From JABMMZ01 sp964505065 (GTDB lineage: Bacteria > Bacteroidota > Bacteroidia > NS11-12g > UBA955), in contig CAZDGF010000009.1 in NCBI GenBank assembly GCA_964505065.1, forward strand, positions 1 to 64,000: a stretch of DNA of 64,000 nucleotides, in the 5' to 3' direction. Of this stretch, positions 53,871-62,577 are shown piece after piece (within the stretch, counting starts at the first letter, position 1; each line of letters starts with the position of its first letter). A program made the translations under genes and the position numbers. Under the pieces are notes generated by a model, which was not told the origin of the DNA, made no database searches, and saw nothing but the letters and a program-made list of their open reading frames with translations.

Positions 53871-54248
53871 TTATTTGGTAGCTTTTTTCTTGTTAGCAAC
53901 AGTTTTACGTTTTCCTTTGCGGGTACGTGCATTGTTTTTAGTTCCTTGTCCTCTTAATGGCAATCCTTTACGATGACGAGTGCCTCTATAACAACCTATA
54001 TCCATTAAACGTTTAATGTTAAGTTGAACTTCAGAACGCAATTCGCCCTCTGTTTTAAACGAGCCCGAAATAATATTTCTTATTGCTGTTAGCTCATCAT
54101 CGTTCCACTCGCCCACTTTCTTATCGTGGTCTATACTTGCTTGAGTTAATATGCTGGTAGCTCTGCTTGAACCAACACCAAATATATAGGTTAAACCTAT
54201 AACACCTCTTTTATTTTTGGGTAAATCTATACCTGCTATTCTTGCCAT
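53871..54248 (-). CDS. rpsM: Ribosomal protein S13
   Basis: 125 residues with ARIAGIDLPKNKRGVIGLTY, H2TH fold and the C-terminal RGTRHRKGLPLRGQGTKNNA tail. Located in the 30S head, contacts the 50S. Its ATG shares one base with the rpmJ stop (TAATG). Confidence 0.97.
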   Translation of the reverse strand: MARIAGIDLPKNKRGVIGLTYIFGVGSSRATSILTQASIDHDKKVGEWNDDELTAIRNIISGSFKTEGELRSEVQLNIKRLMDIGCYRGTRHRKGLPLRGQGTKNNARTRKGKRKTVANKKKATK

Positions 54249-54364
54249 TATCCTTGTCTTTGTTTGTATTTAGGGTTTTTTTTGTTGATTACAAAAAGCT
54301 TGCCTTTGCGCTTTACCAGTTTGCAGTCTACACTGCGCTTTTTTACTGAAGTTCTAACTTTCAT
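54248..54364 (-). CDS. rpmJ: Ribosomal protein L36
   Basis: 38 residues, too short for the usual length cut-offs: MKVRTSVKKRSVDCKLV, then GKLFVINKKNPKYKQRQG. One Cys remains, so this is the zinc-free form. It lies between infA and rpsM, overlapping rpsM by 1 bp; the stop is TAA. Confidence 0.95.
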   Translation of the reverse strand: MKVRTSVKKRSVDCKLVKRKGKLFVINKKNPKYKQRQG

Positions 54365-54373
54365 GTTCTTTTA

Positions 54374-54592
54374 TTATTTATATCTGTATGAAATTCTACC
54401 TCTTGTTAAGTCATAAGGACTCATCTCCACTTGTACTTTATCGCCAGGTAATATTCTTATATAGTTCATTCTCATTTTGCCTGAAATAGTAGCTATAATT
54501 TCAATACCATTAGCTAATTTTACTCTAAACATAGCGTTGCTCAATGCTTCTTCAATTGTACCATCTTGCTTTATCGAACTTTGTTTAGCCAT
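54374..54592 (-). CDS. infA: Translation initiation factor IF-1
   Basis: 72 residues, the S1-like OB fold: EALSNAMFRVKLANGIEIIA, GKMRMNYIRILPGDKVQVEM and DLTRGRISYRYK. It blocks the A site during initiation. It follows secY directly; neither adk nor map is between them. A well-formed promoter precedes it. Confidence 0.98.
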   Translation of the reverse strand: MAKQSSIKQDGTIEEALSNAMFRVKLANGIEIIATISGKMRMNYIRILPGDKVQVEMSPYDLTRGRISYRYK

Positions 54593-54605
54593 GTTTTTGG
54601 GGGTG

Positions 54606-54636
54606 CAAATTTAATGTTTTTTTTTGAATTATCAAA
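54606..54636 (-). promoter_or_regulatory. Internal promoter for infA-rpmJ-rpsM-rpsK-rpsD-rpoA-rplQ
   Basis: Minus strand: TTTG (54636-54633), 19-bp spacer, TAAATTTG (54613-54606), exact consensus in both boxes; the -33 box overlaps the secY stop. The infA ATG is 13 nt downstream. It would let the alpha half be expressed apart from the upstream genes. Confidence 0.65.
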
Positions 54637-55984
54637 TTGATTGTGTTGCGCCTGCTCTTCCTTTTATTCTACCCGATTTCATTAAGCCATCATAATGGCG
54701 CATTAATAGATAGCTTTCTATTTGTTGTAATGTATCTAAAACCACACCTACCATAATTAACAACGATGTTCCTCCAAAAAATTGGGCAAAGTTTGAATCT
54801 ATGTTAAAAAGTTTTGCTATAGCTGGTAATATTGCTATTAAAGCTAAAAATATGGCACCTGGTAAAGTTATTCTGCTCATTACCTCATCAATATAGTTAC
54901 TTGTTTGGGCGCCAGGTTTAATGCCAGGTATAAATCCTCCACTTTTCTTCATTTCCTCAGCCATTTGATTTGGGTTAATAGTAATAGCTGTGTAAAAATA
55001 AGTAAATGCAATAATTAAAGTTGCAAATACTACATTGTACCACAATGAACCAAAATCGCTCAAACTACGCATGAAAGTACTTTCTACACCAATATTATTT
55101 TGCATTAAAGTTGGTGGAATAAACATTAAAGCTTGTGCAAATATTATGGGCATTACACCTGCTGCATTTACTTTTAATGGAATATACTGACGTGCGCCAC
55201 CCAATGTTCTATTGCCTTCAATTCTTTTGGCATAGTTTACAGATATTTTTCTTACACCTTGTATCAATAATATTGTAAATACAATAACTACCAACCAAAA
55301 TACCATTTCAATAATAAACAAAGGTAATCCTCCTTTTACAAATCTAGCATCAAGTTCTGCAAAAATAGCTTCAGGCAATCTATCCACTATACCTACCATA
55401 ATGATTAATGAAATACCATTTCCTAATCCTTTATCTGTTATTTTTTCGCCAAGCCACATAGTAAACATTGTACCTGCAACTAACATTACAACATTCAATA
55501 TCATAAATGTAGATTCGCTCAATAAAGCAGGATTAGTAATAAATAATAAAGCCCCTGCATTATCTGTTTTAGATGTAATGTTGTATAAATAACCTACCGC
55601 TTGAACAGCTGTAATTGCTATGGTTAAAACTCTAGTATATTGGTTAATTTTTCTTCTACCATCTTCGCCTTCTTTTTGCATACGCTGAAAGAAAGGAACA
55701 GCTATTGTTAATAATTGAATTACAATAGATGCAGAAATATAAGGCATAATACCTAATGCAAATATTGAACCTCTACCAAAAGCACCGCCTGCAAAAGTAT
55801 TAACTAAACCTAAAAATCCATCGGTTTGTTTTTGTAAGCCAGCAAGCAATTGACCATCTATACCAGGTAAAATAATAAATGTACCCACTCTATAGATAAG
55901 CAAAAACAATAGTGTGTTAATAATTTTAACTCTTAACTCATCTATACTCCAAATTTCTTTTATTTTCTGAATAAATTTCTTCAT
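54632..55984 (-). CDS. secY: Protein translocase subunit SecY
   Basis: 450 residues, ten membrane helices forming the protein-conducting channel. Family landmarks: LLIYRVGTFIILPGID, LGIMPYISASIVIQLL, and GPLN-like GNGISLIIMVGIVDRLP. It is placed between rplO and infA as usual; map and adk, often next, are absent. Confidence 0.97.
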   Translation of the reverse strand: MKKFIQKIKEIWSIDELRVKIINTLLFLLIYRVGTFIILPGIDGQLLAGLQKQTDGFLGLVNTFAGGAFGRGSIFALGIMPYISASIVIQLLTIAVPFFQRMQKEGEDGRRKINQYTRVLTIAITAVQAVGYLYNITSKTDNAGALLFITNPALLSESTFMILNVVMLVAGTMFTMWLGEKITDKGLGNGISLIIMVGIVDRLPEAIFAELDARFVKGGLPLFIIEMVFWLVVIVFTILLIQGVRKISVNYAKRIEGNRTLGGARQYIPLKVNAAGVMPIIFAQALMFIPPTLMQNNIGVESTFMRSLSDFGSLWYNVVFATLIIAFTYFYTAITINPNQMAEEMKKSGGFIPGIKPGAQTSNYIDEVMSRITLPGAIFLALIAILPAIAKLFNIDSNFAQFFGGTSLLIMVGVVLDTLQQIESYLLMRHYDGLMKSGRIKGRAGATQSI

Positions 55985-56006
55985 TAGCTATGCTGAACTT
56001 GTATAA

Positions 56007-56462
56007 TTATTTAGTTGCTATTAATGTAGTAGAACCACCTTTTTCTTCAATAGCTTTTTTGGCTGTTTCAGAAAATCCGTGTGCATGAACTTCAAGTTTT
56101 GCTTTCAACTCACCTCTACCTAATATTTTATACAATTCTGTTTTTGAAATTAAATTGCTATTTAAAATAGTTTCGTGAGTAATGGTTGTAACATTGTGTG
56201 CATCAGCAATTTTTTGCAAAGTATCTAAATTAATACCAGCATATTCTACACGGTTAAAGTTTTTAAACCCACCTTTAGGAATACGTCTTTGCAATGGCAT
56301 TTGACCACCTTCAAAACCTTTTTTACGTGAATAACCACTTCTGCTTTGCGCACCTTTGTGTCCTCTTGTAGATGTACCGCCTTTACCAGACCCAGTACCT
56401 CTACCTATTCTTTTAGAGCTTTTTATCGAACCTTTTGCAGGTTGTAGTGAACTTAAATCCAT
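56007..56462 (-). CDS. rplO: Ribosomal protein L15
   Basis: 151 residues; the Gly-rich N-terminus (RIGRGTGSGKGGTSTRGHKG) reaches into the 50S core, followed by the globular domain (GGQMPLQRRIPKGGFKN). 22 bp before secY. Confidence 0.97.
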   Translation of the reverse strand: MDLSSLQPAKGSIKSSKRIGRGTGSGKGGTSTRGHKGAQSRSGYSRKKGFEGGQMPLQRRIPKGGFKNFNRVEYAGINLDTLQKIADAHNVTTITHETILNSNLISKTELYKILGRGELKAKLEVHAHGFSETAKKAIEEKGGSTTLIATK

Positions 56463-56463
56463 C

Positions 56464-56643
56464 TTAAATATTTTCTACTTTTACTAAATGGTTAACTTTT
56501 CTTAATATCCCTTTTATTTGAGGCGTAGCTTCTACTTCATTAAAACTATTAATTTTTTTTAAGCCTAATGCCTCCATATTTTTTTCTACTCTTGTAGATT
56601 GCCCAATTGTACTGCGGGTTTTTGTAATTCTTATTTTAGCCAT
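56464..56643 (-). CDS. rpmD: Ribosomal protein L30
   Basis: 59 residues: MAKIRITKTRSTIGQSTR then LGLKKINSFNEV and LRKVNHLVKVENI. It binds 23S rRNA. Located between rpsE and rplO with 1- to 8-bp gaps. Confidence 0.95.
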   Translation of the reverse strand: MAKIRITKTRSTIGQSTRVEKNMEALGLKKINSFNEVEATPQIKGILRKVNHLVKVENI

Positions 56644-56651
56644 GATATTGC

Positions 56652-57185
56652 TTATCCGTTAAAAACTTTCTTTAAATTTATACCTCTTTGTTTGGCTACA
56701 GCAAATGGGTCTCTTAATTTAGTTAAAGCATCAAGTGTTGCTTTTACCACGTTATGAGGATTTGATGAACCTTTAGATTTTGCTAACACATTATGAATAC
56801 CTGCGCTTTCTAATACTGCACGCATAGCACCACCTGCAATAACACCTGTACCACCAGAAGCTGGCTTAATGAATACAAAACCACCGCCAAACTTTCCAAT
56901 TTGCTCGTGTGGTATAGTACCTTTTAAAATAGGTACTTTTACTGTATTTTTTTTAGCATCTTCTATGGCTTTGGTTATAGCATCGGTTACCTCGCCTGCT
57001 TTACCCAATCCGTGTCCTACAGTGCCGTTACCATCGCCTACTACTACAATAGCAGTAAAACTAAATGTACGACCACCTTTTGTAACCTTGGCAACACGGT
57101 TAATTGCTACCACTTTATCTTTAAGGTCCGATTCTGTTTGTCTTACGGCTCCTCTATTATCTCTATTATTATTGTTATTAGACAT
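56652..57185 (-). CDS. rpsE: Ribosomal protein S5
   Basis: 177 residues with the dsRBD-like N-domain (LKDKVVAINRVAKVTKGGRT) and C-domain (KASGGTGVIAGGAMRAVLE-type region). It acts in decoding fidelity. An Asn/Arg-rich leader of about 17 residues precedes the core. Confidence 0.97.
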   Translation of the reverse strand: MSNNNNNRDNRGAVRQTESDLKDKVVAINRVAKVTKGGRTFSFTAIVVVGDGNGTVGHGLGKAGEVTDAITKAIEDAKKNTVKVPILKGTIPHEQIGKFGGGFVFIKPASGGTGVIAGGAMRAVLESAGIHNVLAKSKGSSNPHNVVKATLDALTKLRDPFAVAKQRGINLKKVFNG

Positions 57186-57196
57186 TATTTTAATGA

Positions 57197-57550
57197 TTAA
57201 AATTGTAAACCACCTTCTCTTGCGCCTTCTGCTAAACTTTTAACTCTACCATGGTAAAGAAATCCGTTTCTATCAAAAACTACTTTTTCTACACCAGCAG
57301 CTTTTGCTTTTTCAGCTATTCTTTTTCCTACTATAGAAGCTTTAGCTACATTGGTTTCTTTCATTGCATTGATATCTTTTTCTTGCGATGAAGCTGCACA
57401 AACTGTTTCATTTTTAATGTTTATTATTTGGGCATATATTTCTTTATTGCTACGGAATATAACCAAACGTGGTCTATCACTACTTGGTATTATAGCACCA
57501 GTAACTCTACGTTTTATTTTAAGTCTTCTTTCTAATCTTACGTTGCTCAT
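57197..57550 (-). CDS. rplR: Ribosomal protein L18
   Basis: 117 residues: RRLKIKRRVTGAIIPSSDRP and the C-terminal FDRNGFLYHGRVKSLAEGAR. It binds 5S rRNA and helps attach it to the 50S. Confidence 0.97.
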   Translation of the reverse strand: MSNVRLERRLKIKRRVTGAIIPSSDRPRLVIFRSNKEIYAQIINIKNETVCAASSQEKDINAMKETNVAKASIVGKRIAEKAKAAGVEKVVFDRNGFLYHGRVKSLAEGAREGGLQF

Positions 57551-57562
57551 TTGCTTAATTTA

Positions 57563-58120
57563 TTATTTTTTAGACGCTGATTTACCTGCTTTTCTTCTTA
57601 ATTGTTCGCCAGCAAATTTGATACCTTTACCTTTATATGGCTCTGGTGTTCTGAAAGAACGAATTTTAGCAGCTATTTGACCAACTAATTGTTTATCGGC
57701 ACTTTCTAAAATGATTTCTGGATTTTTTCCTTTTTCAGTAATTGTAGTTACTTTTACTTCTTTTGGTATTTCTAACATTATTCTGTGAGAGTATCCAACA
57801 GATAAATCTAAAACTTGTCCAATATTAGAAGCTTTATAACCTACACCTACTAATTCTTGTTTTGTTGTATGGCCATCTTTAACACCTATAACATTGTTAT
57901 TAATTAAAGAACGGTATAATCCGTGTAATGCTTTGCTTTGTTTTTCTTCATTAGGGCGAGCAATTGTAAGAATACCATCTTTAATTTCTACATTAAATCC
58001 TGGTTTTAATTCTTGAAATAACTCTCCTTTTGGACCTTTAACAGATACCACATTTTCAGCAGAAACTTTAATTTCTACCCCACTTGGAATTGATATTTGG
58101 GCTTTTCCTATTCTTGACAT
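57563..58120 (-). CDS. rplF: Ribosomal protein L6
   Basis: 185 residues, two beta-alpha domains: SRIGKAQISIPSGVEIKV and the C-terminal RTPEPYKGKGIKFAGEQLRR motif. Located near the factor-binding site of the 50S. Confidence 0.97.
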   Translation of the reverse strand: MSRIGKAQISIPSGVEIKVSAENVVSVKGPKGELFQELKPGFNVEIKDGILTIARPNEEKQSKALHGLYRSLINNNVIGVKDGHTTKQELVGVGYKASNIGQVLDLSVGYSHRIMLEIPKEVKVTTITEKGKNPEIILESADKQLVGQIAAKIRSFRTPEPYKGKGIKFAGEQLRRKAGKSASKK

Positions 58121-58139
58121 TTTCTTTTCTTAACTTAAT

Positions 58140-58538
58140 TTATGATACATAACAAAGTACTTCGCCACCTACATTAAGTGTTCTTGCTTCTTTATCGGTA
58201 ATTACACCTTTAGAAGTAGAAATGATAGCAATACCTAATCCATTAATTACTCTTGGCAAGTTATCTGCAGGTGCATATTTACGCAAACCTGGTTTACTTA
58301 CTCTTTTTATTTCAACAATAGCTGGTCTTCTTGTTATTGCATCATATTTTAATGCAACTTTAATTACACCTTGCTTATTTTCAGTTTCCTCAAATTTATA
58401 ATTTAAGATATAACCTTTTTCAAATAATACTTTTGTCATCGCTTTTTTAAGGTTCGATGCTGGTATTTCTACAATTCTGTGTTTTGCAGCCATTGCGTTT
58501 CTTAAACGTGTTAGGTAATCTGCTATTGGGTCTGTCAT
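58140..58538 (-). CDS. rpsH: Ribosomal protein S8
   Basis: 132 residues: DPIADYLTRLRNAMAAKH and the C-terminal GIAIISTSKGVITDKEA. It binds the central domain of 16S rRNA and in many bacteria represses the spc operon. A 70-bp AT-rich gap separates it from rpsN. Confidence 0.97.
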   Translation of the reverse strand: MTDPIADYLTRLRNAMAAKHRIVEIPASNLKKAMTKVLFEKGYILNYKFEETENKQGVIKVALKYDAITRRPAIVEIKRVSKPGLRKYAPADNLPRVINGLGIAIISTSKGVITDKEARTLNVGGEVLCYVS

Positions 58539-58608
58539 TTTTTGTTATTTTTTATTTTTTGATGTTTACAAATAAATCGTAAATTATCTTGTTTTTATTT
58601 TAATATTC

Positions 58609-58878
58609 TTACCAGCTTGCTTTGGTTACACCTGGTATTTTTCCGTGCGATGCTAATTCTCTAAACTGATTTCTGCATATACCAAATACACGCATGTAGC
58701 CTCTTGGGCGACCAGTTAATTTACATCTGTTGCGCAAACGCACCGCAGACGAACTGTGAGGTAATTTTTGAAGACCTATTAAATCTCCAGCATCTTTTAA
58801 TGCTTTACGTCTGTCTGCGTACTTAGCTATCATTCTTTCTCTTTTAAGTTCGCGCGCTTTTATTGCTTCTCTTGCCAT
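58609..58878 (-). CDS. rpsN: Ribosomal protein S14
   Basis: 89 residues of the long, zinc-independent form: RNRCKLTGRPRGYMRVFGIC and the C-terminal FRELASHGKIPGVTKASW. It helps assemble the 30S head. It follows rplE by 9 bp. Confidence 0.96.
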   Translation of the reverse strand: MAREAIKARELKRERMIAKYADRRKALKDAGDLIGLQKLPHSSSAVRLRNRCKLTGRPRGYMRVFGICRNQFRELASHGKIPGVTKASW

Positions 58879-58887
58879 GGGTTATTT

Positions 58888-59439
58888 TTAGTTCTTTTTA
58901 AATGGTAAACCAAATGATTTTAATAATTCTAAACACTCTTCGTCTGTTTTAGCTGTGGTAACAAAGGTAATATCCATACCAGATATACGGTTTGTTTTGT
59001 CAATATCTATTTCAGGAAAAATAATTTGCTCTGTAATACCCATTGTAAAATTTCCTCTGCCATCAAAACCTTTTACGGCTAAACCTTGAAAATCTCTTAC
59101 ACGTGGTAATGCTATTGAAATTAAACGTTGTAAAAATTCATACATGCCATTTTTACGTAGTGTAACTCTTGCTCCTATTGGCATTTTTGCTCTTAATTTG
59201 AAATTACTAATATCTTTACGAGAATATGTAGCTTGTGCTTTCTGACCAGATATTCTTGTCATTTCATCAACGGCTGCATCAATTAATTTTTTATCATTAA
59301 CTGCTATACCAACGCCTTGGTTAAGACATATTTTTTCAAGTACTGGTATTTCCATAACATTTTTGTAAGCAAATTTTGCTTGCATGTGTGGAACTACTAC
59401 TTCTGTATATTTTGTTTTTAAATTCGGTGTGTACGACAT
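58888..59439 (-). CDS. rplE: Ribosomal protein L5
   Basis: 183 residues: NVMEIPVLEKICLNQGVG and the loop FPEIDIDKTNRISGMDITFV. Binds 5S rRNA and contacts the P-site tRNA. Confidence 0.97.
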   Translation of the reverse strand: MSYTPNLKTKYTEVVVPHMQAKFAYKNVMEIPVLEKICLNQGVGIAVNDKKLIDAAVDEMTRISGQKAQATYSRKDISNFKLRAKMPIGARVTLRKNGMYEFLQRLISIALPRVRDFQGLAVKGFDGRGNFTMGITEQIIFPEIDIDKTNRISGMDITFVTTAKTDEECLELLKSFGLPFKKN

Positions 59440-59450
59440 TTCTTTACTTT

Positions 59451-59798
59451 TTATTTGATAAACTCTCCAGTTTTTACTGAATATCTTTGTAATTTACCTT
59501 TTTCATTTTCTTTTCTGCCCACTCTTGTTGGCTTTCCATTATCTAAAACCATTAAGTTAGAAATATGAATAGGTGCTTCTTTTTTAATGATACCACCATT
59601 TGGGTGTGTAGCATTTGGTTTTGTATGGCGAGAGATTAAATTTAAACCTTCCACTATAGCACGGTAGGTTTTAGGGTAAACTCTTAATACTTTACCTGTA
59701 TTATTGTTGTCTTCAAATTTGCCAGCCAATACTTTAACTGTATCGCCTTTTTTAATGTGAATTTTACTTGTTTCGTGTGAATTGTTTCTTACTTTCAT
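59451..59798 (-). CDS. rplX: Ribosomal protein L24
   Basis: 115 residues with a KOW motif (IKKGDTVKVLAGKFEDNNNT) and conserved GLNLISRHTKPN. An early 50S assembly initiator. Confidence 0.96.
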   Translation of the reverse strand: MKVRNNSHETSKIHIKKGDTVKVLAGKFEDNNNTGKVLRVYPKTYRAIVEGLNLISRHTKPNATHPNGGIIKKEAPIHISNLMVLDNGKPTRVGRKENEKGKLQRYSVKTGEFIK

Positions 59799-59803
59799 AA
59801 TTC

Positions 59804-60172
59804 TTATAATACTTCTGGTGCTAATGAAACGATTTTCATAAATTGTTTTTCTCTAAGTTCACGAGCTACTGGTCCAAAGATACGTGTACCTCTTGGTTCG
59901 TCATTTGCATTTAATAAAACACATGAGTTTTCATCAAAGCGAATGTAAGAGCCATCTGGTCTTCTAATTTCTTTTTTCACTCTTACAATTACTGCTTTAG
60001 AAACAGTACCTGCTTTTACACCACCAGATGGCAATGCTGATTTTATAGCAACTACAATTTTATCGCCTATTGAAGCGTAACGTCTTTTTGTTCCACCCAA
60101 TACACGTATGCAAAGTACTTCTTTTGCTCCGCTATTATCTGCTACTTTTAAACGACTTTCGGTTTGTATCAT
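59804..60172 (-). CDS. rplN: Ribosomal protein L14
   Basis: 122 residues, the usual length: IQTESRLKVADNSGAKEVLC and the C-terminal REKQFMKIVSLAPEVL. Lies at the subunit interface of the 50S. Confidence 0.98.
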   Translation of the reverse strand: MIQTESRLKVADNSGAKEVLCIRVLGGTKRRYASIGDKIVVAIKSALPSGGVKAGTVSKAVIVRVKKEIRRPDGSYIRFDENSCVLLNANDEPRGTRIFGPVARELREKQFMKIVSLAPEVL

Positions 60173-60175
60173 TTC

Positions 60176-60436
60176 TTATTTTGCTTTTTCTATAATTTCT
60201 ACAAGTCTCCAGCATTTTAATTTGCTTAAAGGTCTTGTTTCCATAATTTTTACTATATCGTTAGTTGCACACTCATTTTTTTCATCGTGAGCATAAAACT
60301 TTTTGGTTTTCTTAAAGTATTTACCATATTTAGGGTGTTTTACTTTTGTTTCCATAGCTACAACAATAGATTTGTTCATAGCACTACTGGTAACTTTACC
60401 AATTATTTCTTTTCTTGAATTTCTAGCTTGTTCCAT
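60176..60436 (-). CDS. rpsQ: Ribosomal protein S17
   Basis: 86 residues, OB fold: GKVTSSAMNKSIVVAMETKV and MEIRPLSKLKCWRL-like end (ETRPLSKLKCWRLVEI). Binds the 5' domain of 16S rRNA. Confidence 0.97.
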   Translation of the reverse strand: MEQARNSRKEIIGKVTSSAMNKSIVVAMETKVKHPKYGKYFKKTKKFYAHDEKNECATNDIVKIMETRPLSKLKCWRLVEIIEKAK

Positions 60437-60439
60437 TTA

Positions 60440-60664
60440 TTATGATTCGCTTTTTTCTGAAGCTTTTAGTTCGTTATCAATTCTGCGGCTATTCATTTCT
60501 GTTAGCAATCTTGCAACATCTTTTCTAGCTTCTTTAATTTTGTGTGGCTGTTCTATTTTAGAAACAGCATTGTTAAACTTCACTTTTGTAAGTCTAACTT
60601 TTTCGTCTTTATATCTTGCTACCAATTCTTTAGTAGGAAGTTCTTTTATATCCCTATTTTTCAT
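60440..60664 (-). CDS. rpmC: Ribosomal protein L29
   Basis: 74 residues, a two-helix protein (IKELPTKELVARYKDEKVRL, EARKDVARLLTEMNSR) at the exit tunnel. Slightly long C-terminus (KASEKSES). Confidence 0.95.
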   Translation of the reverse strand: MKNRDIKELPTKELVARYKDEKVRLTKVKFNNAVSKIEQPHKIKEARKDVARLLTEMNSRRIDNELKASEKSES

Positions 60665-60666
60665 CG

Positions 60667-61089
60667 TTATTCTTCTGTATAATCGGGTTTAATTACAAAT
60701 CTAGTGGCTACTGGTAGTTTTTGTGCAGCTAAAGCTATACCATGTTGGGCTACTGCCAATGGCACACCTGTAACTTCAAACATAATTGTTCCAGGTTTTA
60801 CAATAGCAACCCAATATTCTGGTGCTCCTTTACCTTTACCCATACGCACTTCCGCTGGTTTTTTGGTAATTGGTTTGTCTGGGAAAATACGAATCCATAC
60901 TTGGCCTTCTCTTTTCATATGTCTGGTTAAAGCAACCCTAGCAGCTTCTATTTGGCGAGCTGTTATCCACGATGCTTCCATACTTTTTAAACCAAAGGTT
61001 CCATAGCTTAAGCGATGACCTCTTGTAGCCAATCCTTTAACTTTGCCTTTATGTTGTTTTCTAAATTTGGTTCTTTTTGGACTTAACAT
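60667..61089 (-). CDS. rplP: Ribosomal protein L16
   Basis: 140 residues: LSPKRTKFRKQHKGKVKG, then RMGKGKGAPEYWVAIVKPG. It sits beside the A site and helps position tRNA. Two bp before rpmC. Confidence 0.98.
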   Translation of the reverse strand: MLSPKRTKFRKQHKGKVKGLATRGHRLSYGTFGLKSMEASWITARQIEAARVALTRHMKREGQVWIRIFPDKPITKKPAEVRMGKGKGAPEYWVAIVKPGTIMFEVTGVPLAVAQHGIALAAQKLPVATRFVIKPDYTEE

Positions 61090-61115
61090 GTCAATTTCTT
61101 CCTAATTAATTATTA

Positions 61116-61931
61116 TTATTTTCTTGGACCTCTTCTATCTGCTCCACCTCTATTATCTCCACTTGGTCTATCTCCGCCTGTGCGTCTTCTATCATTCCCA
61201 CCTGGACCTCTTGGGCCACCTCTTCTATCGCCTCCTCTATCATTGTTTCCACCTCTTTCTTCTCTTGGTGCTCTATCTGAACCTGCATTTAAAGATAAAT
61301 CACGTTTACCGTATATCTCTCCTCTGCATATCCATACTTTTACACCTATTTTACCATATACTGTTAAGGCTTCGCCTAATGCGTAGTCAATATCAGAACG
61401 TAATGTATGTAAAGGTGTTCTTCCTTCTTTGTATTTTTCTGAACGGGCTATTTCAGCTCCATTTAATCTACCAGAAACACAAACTTTAATACCAGCAGCA
61501 CCCATTCTCATGGTATTACCTAATGCTTGTTTTAAAGCTCTTTTATAACTAACTCTACCTTCAATTTGTTGGCAGATAGTTTCAGCAACTAATTTAGCAT
61601 CTAATTCAGGACGTTTTATTTCATAAATATTGATTTGAACATCTTTTTTAGTTATCTTTTTTAGTTCTTCTTTAATTTTATCAACCTCTGCACCACCTTT
61701 ACCTATTACAATACCAGGTTTAGCTGTATGAATGGTAATGATAATACGTTTGATGGTTCTTTCAATTACAATTTTTGACATTCCACCACGAGGAATACGT
61801 ACGAATAAATATTTTCTAATTTTTTCGTCTTCAACCAGTTTTTCAGCAAAATTTTTGCCACCATACCAGTTGCTCTCCCATCCTCTGATGATACCAAGTC
61901 TTAACGCTATCGGATTTATCTTTTGTCCCAT
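61116..61931 (-). CDS. rpsC: Ribosomal protein S3 with long RGG-rich tail
   Basis: 271 residues. Residues 1-217 are the normal S3 (KH domain KPGIVIGKGGAEVDKIKEEL-type, C-domain GAEIARSEKYKEGRTPLHTL). Residues 219-271 (61277 to the stop) are an Arg/Gly/Asp-rich tail (NNDRGGDRRGGPRG, GGDRPSGDNRGGADRRG). RGG-type tails bind RNA. The tail is encoded by an internally repetitive stretch and could vary in length between strains. Confidence 0.96.
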   Translation of the reverse strand: MGQKINPIALRLGIIRGWESNWYGGKNFAEKLVEDEKIRKYLFVRIPRGGMSKIVIERTIKRIIITIHTAKPGIVIGKGGAEVDKIKEELKKITKKDVQINIYEIKRPELDAKLVAETICQQIEGRVSYKRALKQALGNTMRMGAAGIKVCVSGRLNGAEIARSEKYKEGRTPLHTLRSDIDYALGEALTVYGKIGVKVWICRGEIYGKRDLSLNAGSDRAPREERGGNNDRGGDRRGGPRGPGGNDRRRTGGDRPSGDNRGGADRRGPRK

Positions 61932-61937
61932 TAATTA

Positions 61938-62312
61938 TTATGCTTCGGCTTTATTATTTTCTTGTTTTGTAATGCTATTAACTTTAATTGTAACGTGGTT
62001 ATAACGTTTTCTAATTCTATAAGCACGTCCTTGTGGGGCTGTTCTCATACGTTTAGCTACAAATGCAGCATCTACAAATACTGACGATACAACTAAATTG
62101 TTTTCATCATCATTGCTACTTTCATTTTTTTGTTTCCAGTTACTAATGGCTGATTTAAGTAGTTTTTCTACATAAATAGCATAATATCTGCGTTGGCTAA
62201 ATTGTAGAATGCTTAATGCTTTATCTACTTTTACACCACGTATTTGGTCAACTACCAATCTCATTTTACGAGGTGATAATGGACAATTTCTTAATACTGC
62301 TACTGCTTCCAT
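61938..62312 (-). CDS. rplV: Ribosomal protein L22
   Basis: 124 residues from MEAVAVLRNCPLSPRKM. The longer frame from 62357 would overlap rpsS by 44 bp; the ATG at 62312, one base after the rpsS stop, fits the family. The loop RTAPQGRAYRIRKRYNHV reaches the exit tunnel. Confidence 0.95.
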   Translation of the reverse strand: MEAVAVLRNCPLSPRKMRLVVDQIRGVKVDKALSILQFSQRRYYAIYVEKLLKSAISNWKQKNESSNDDENNLVVSSVFVDAAFVAKRMRTAPQGRAYRIRKRYNHVTIKVNSITKQENNKAEA

Positions 62313-62313
62313 T

Positions 62314-62577
62314 TTATTTATTTCCTCCATGACCTTTAAAAGTTCTAGTTGGGGCAAATTCGCCTAATTTATGACCTACCATATTTTCTGTTACATACAC
62401 TGGTATAAATTTATTACCATTATGTACAGCAAAAGTATGTCCTACAAAATCTGGAGAAATCATTGATTTTCTGCTCCAAGTTTTAATTACTGCTTTCTTT
62501 TTGGTTTCATTCATGATTGTAACTTTTTCATCAAGTTTCCAATCAATAAAAGGACCTTTTTTTAGTGATCTAGCCAT
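62314..62577 (-). CDS. rpsS: Ribosomal protein S19
   Basis: 87 residues: ARSLKKGPFIDWKLDEKV, then MVGHKLGEFAPTRTFKGHGG. In the 30S head. Shares one base with the rplB stop (62577). Confidence 0.97.
   Translation of the reverse strand: MARSLKKGPFIDWKLDEKVTIMNETKKKAVIKTWSRKSMISPDFVGHTFAVHNGNKFIPVYVTENMVGHKLGEFAPTRTFKGHGGNK

Noticed and set aside
61124..61489. Plus-strand Leu/His-rich ORF opposite rpsC
   Set aside because: Its composition mirrors the RGG-tail codons read backwards; a shadow of a ribosomal gene.
62313..62357. Longer rplV starting at 62357
   Set aside because: It would overlap rpsS by 44 bp and add residues not found in L22 proteins.
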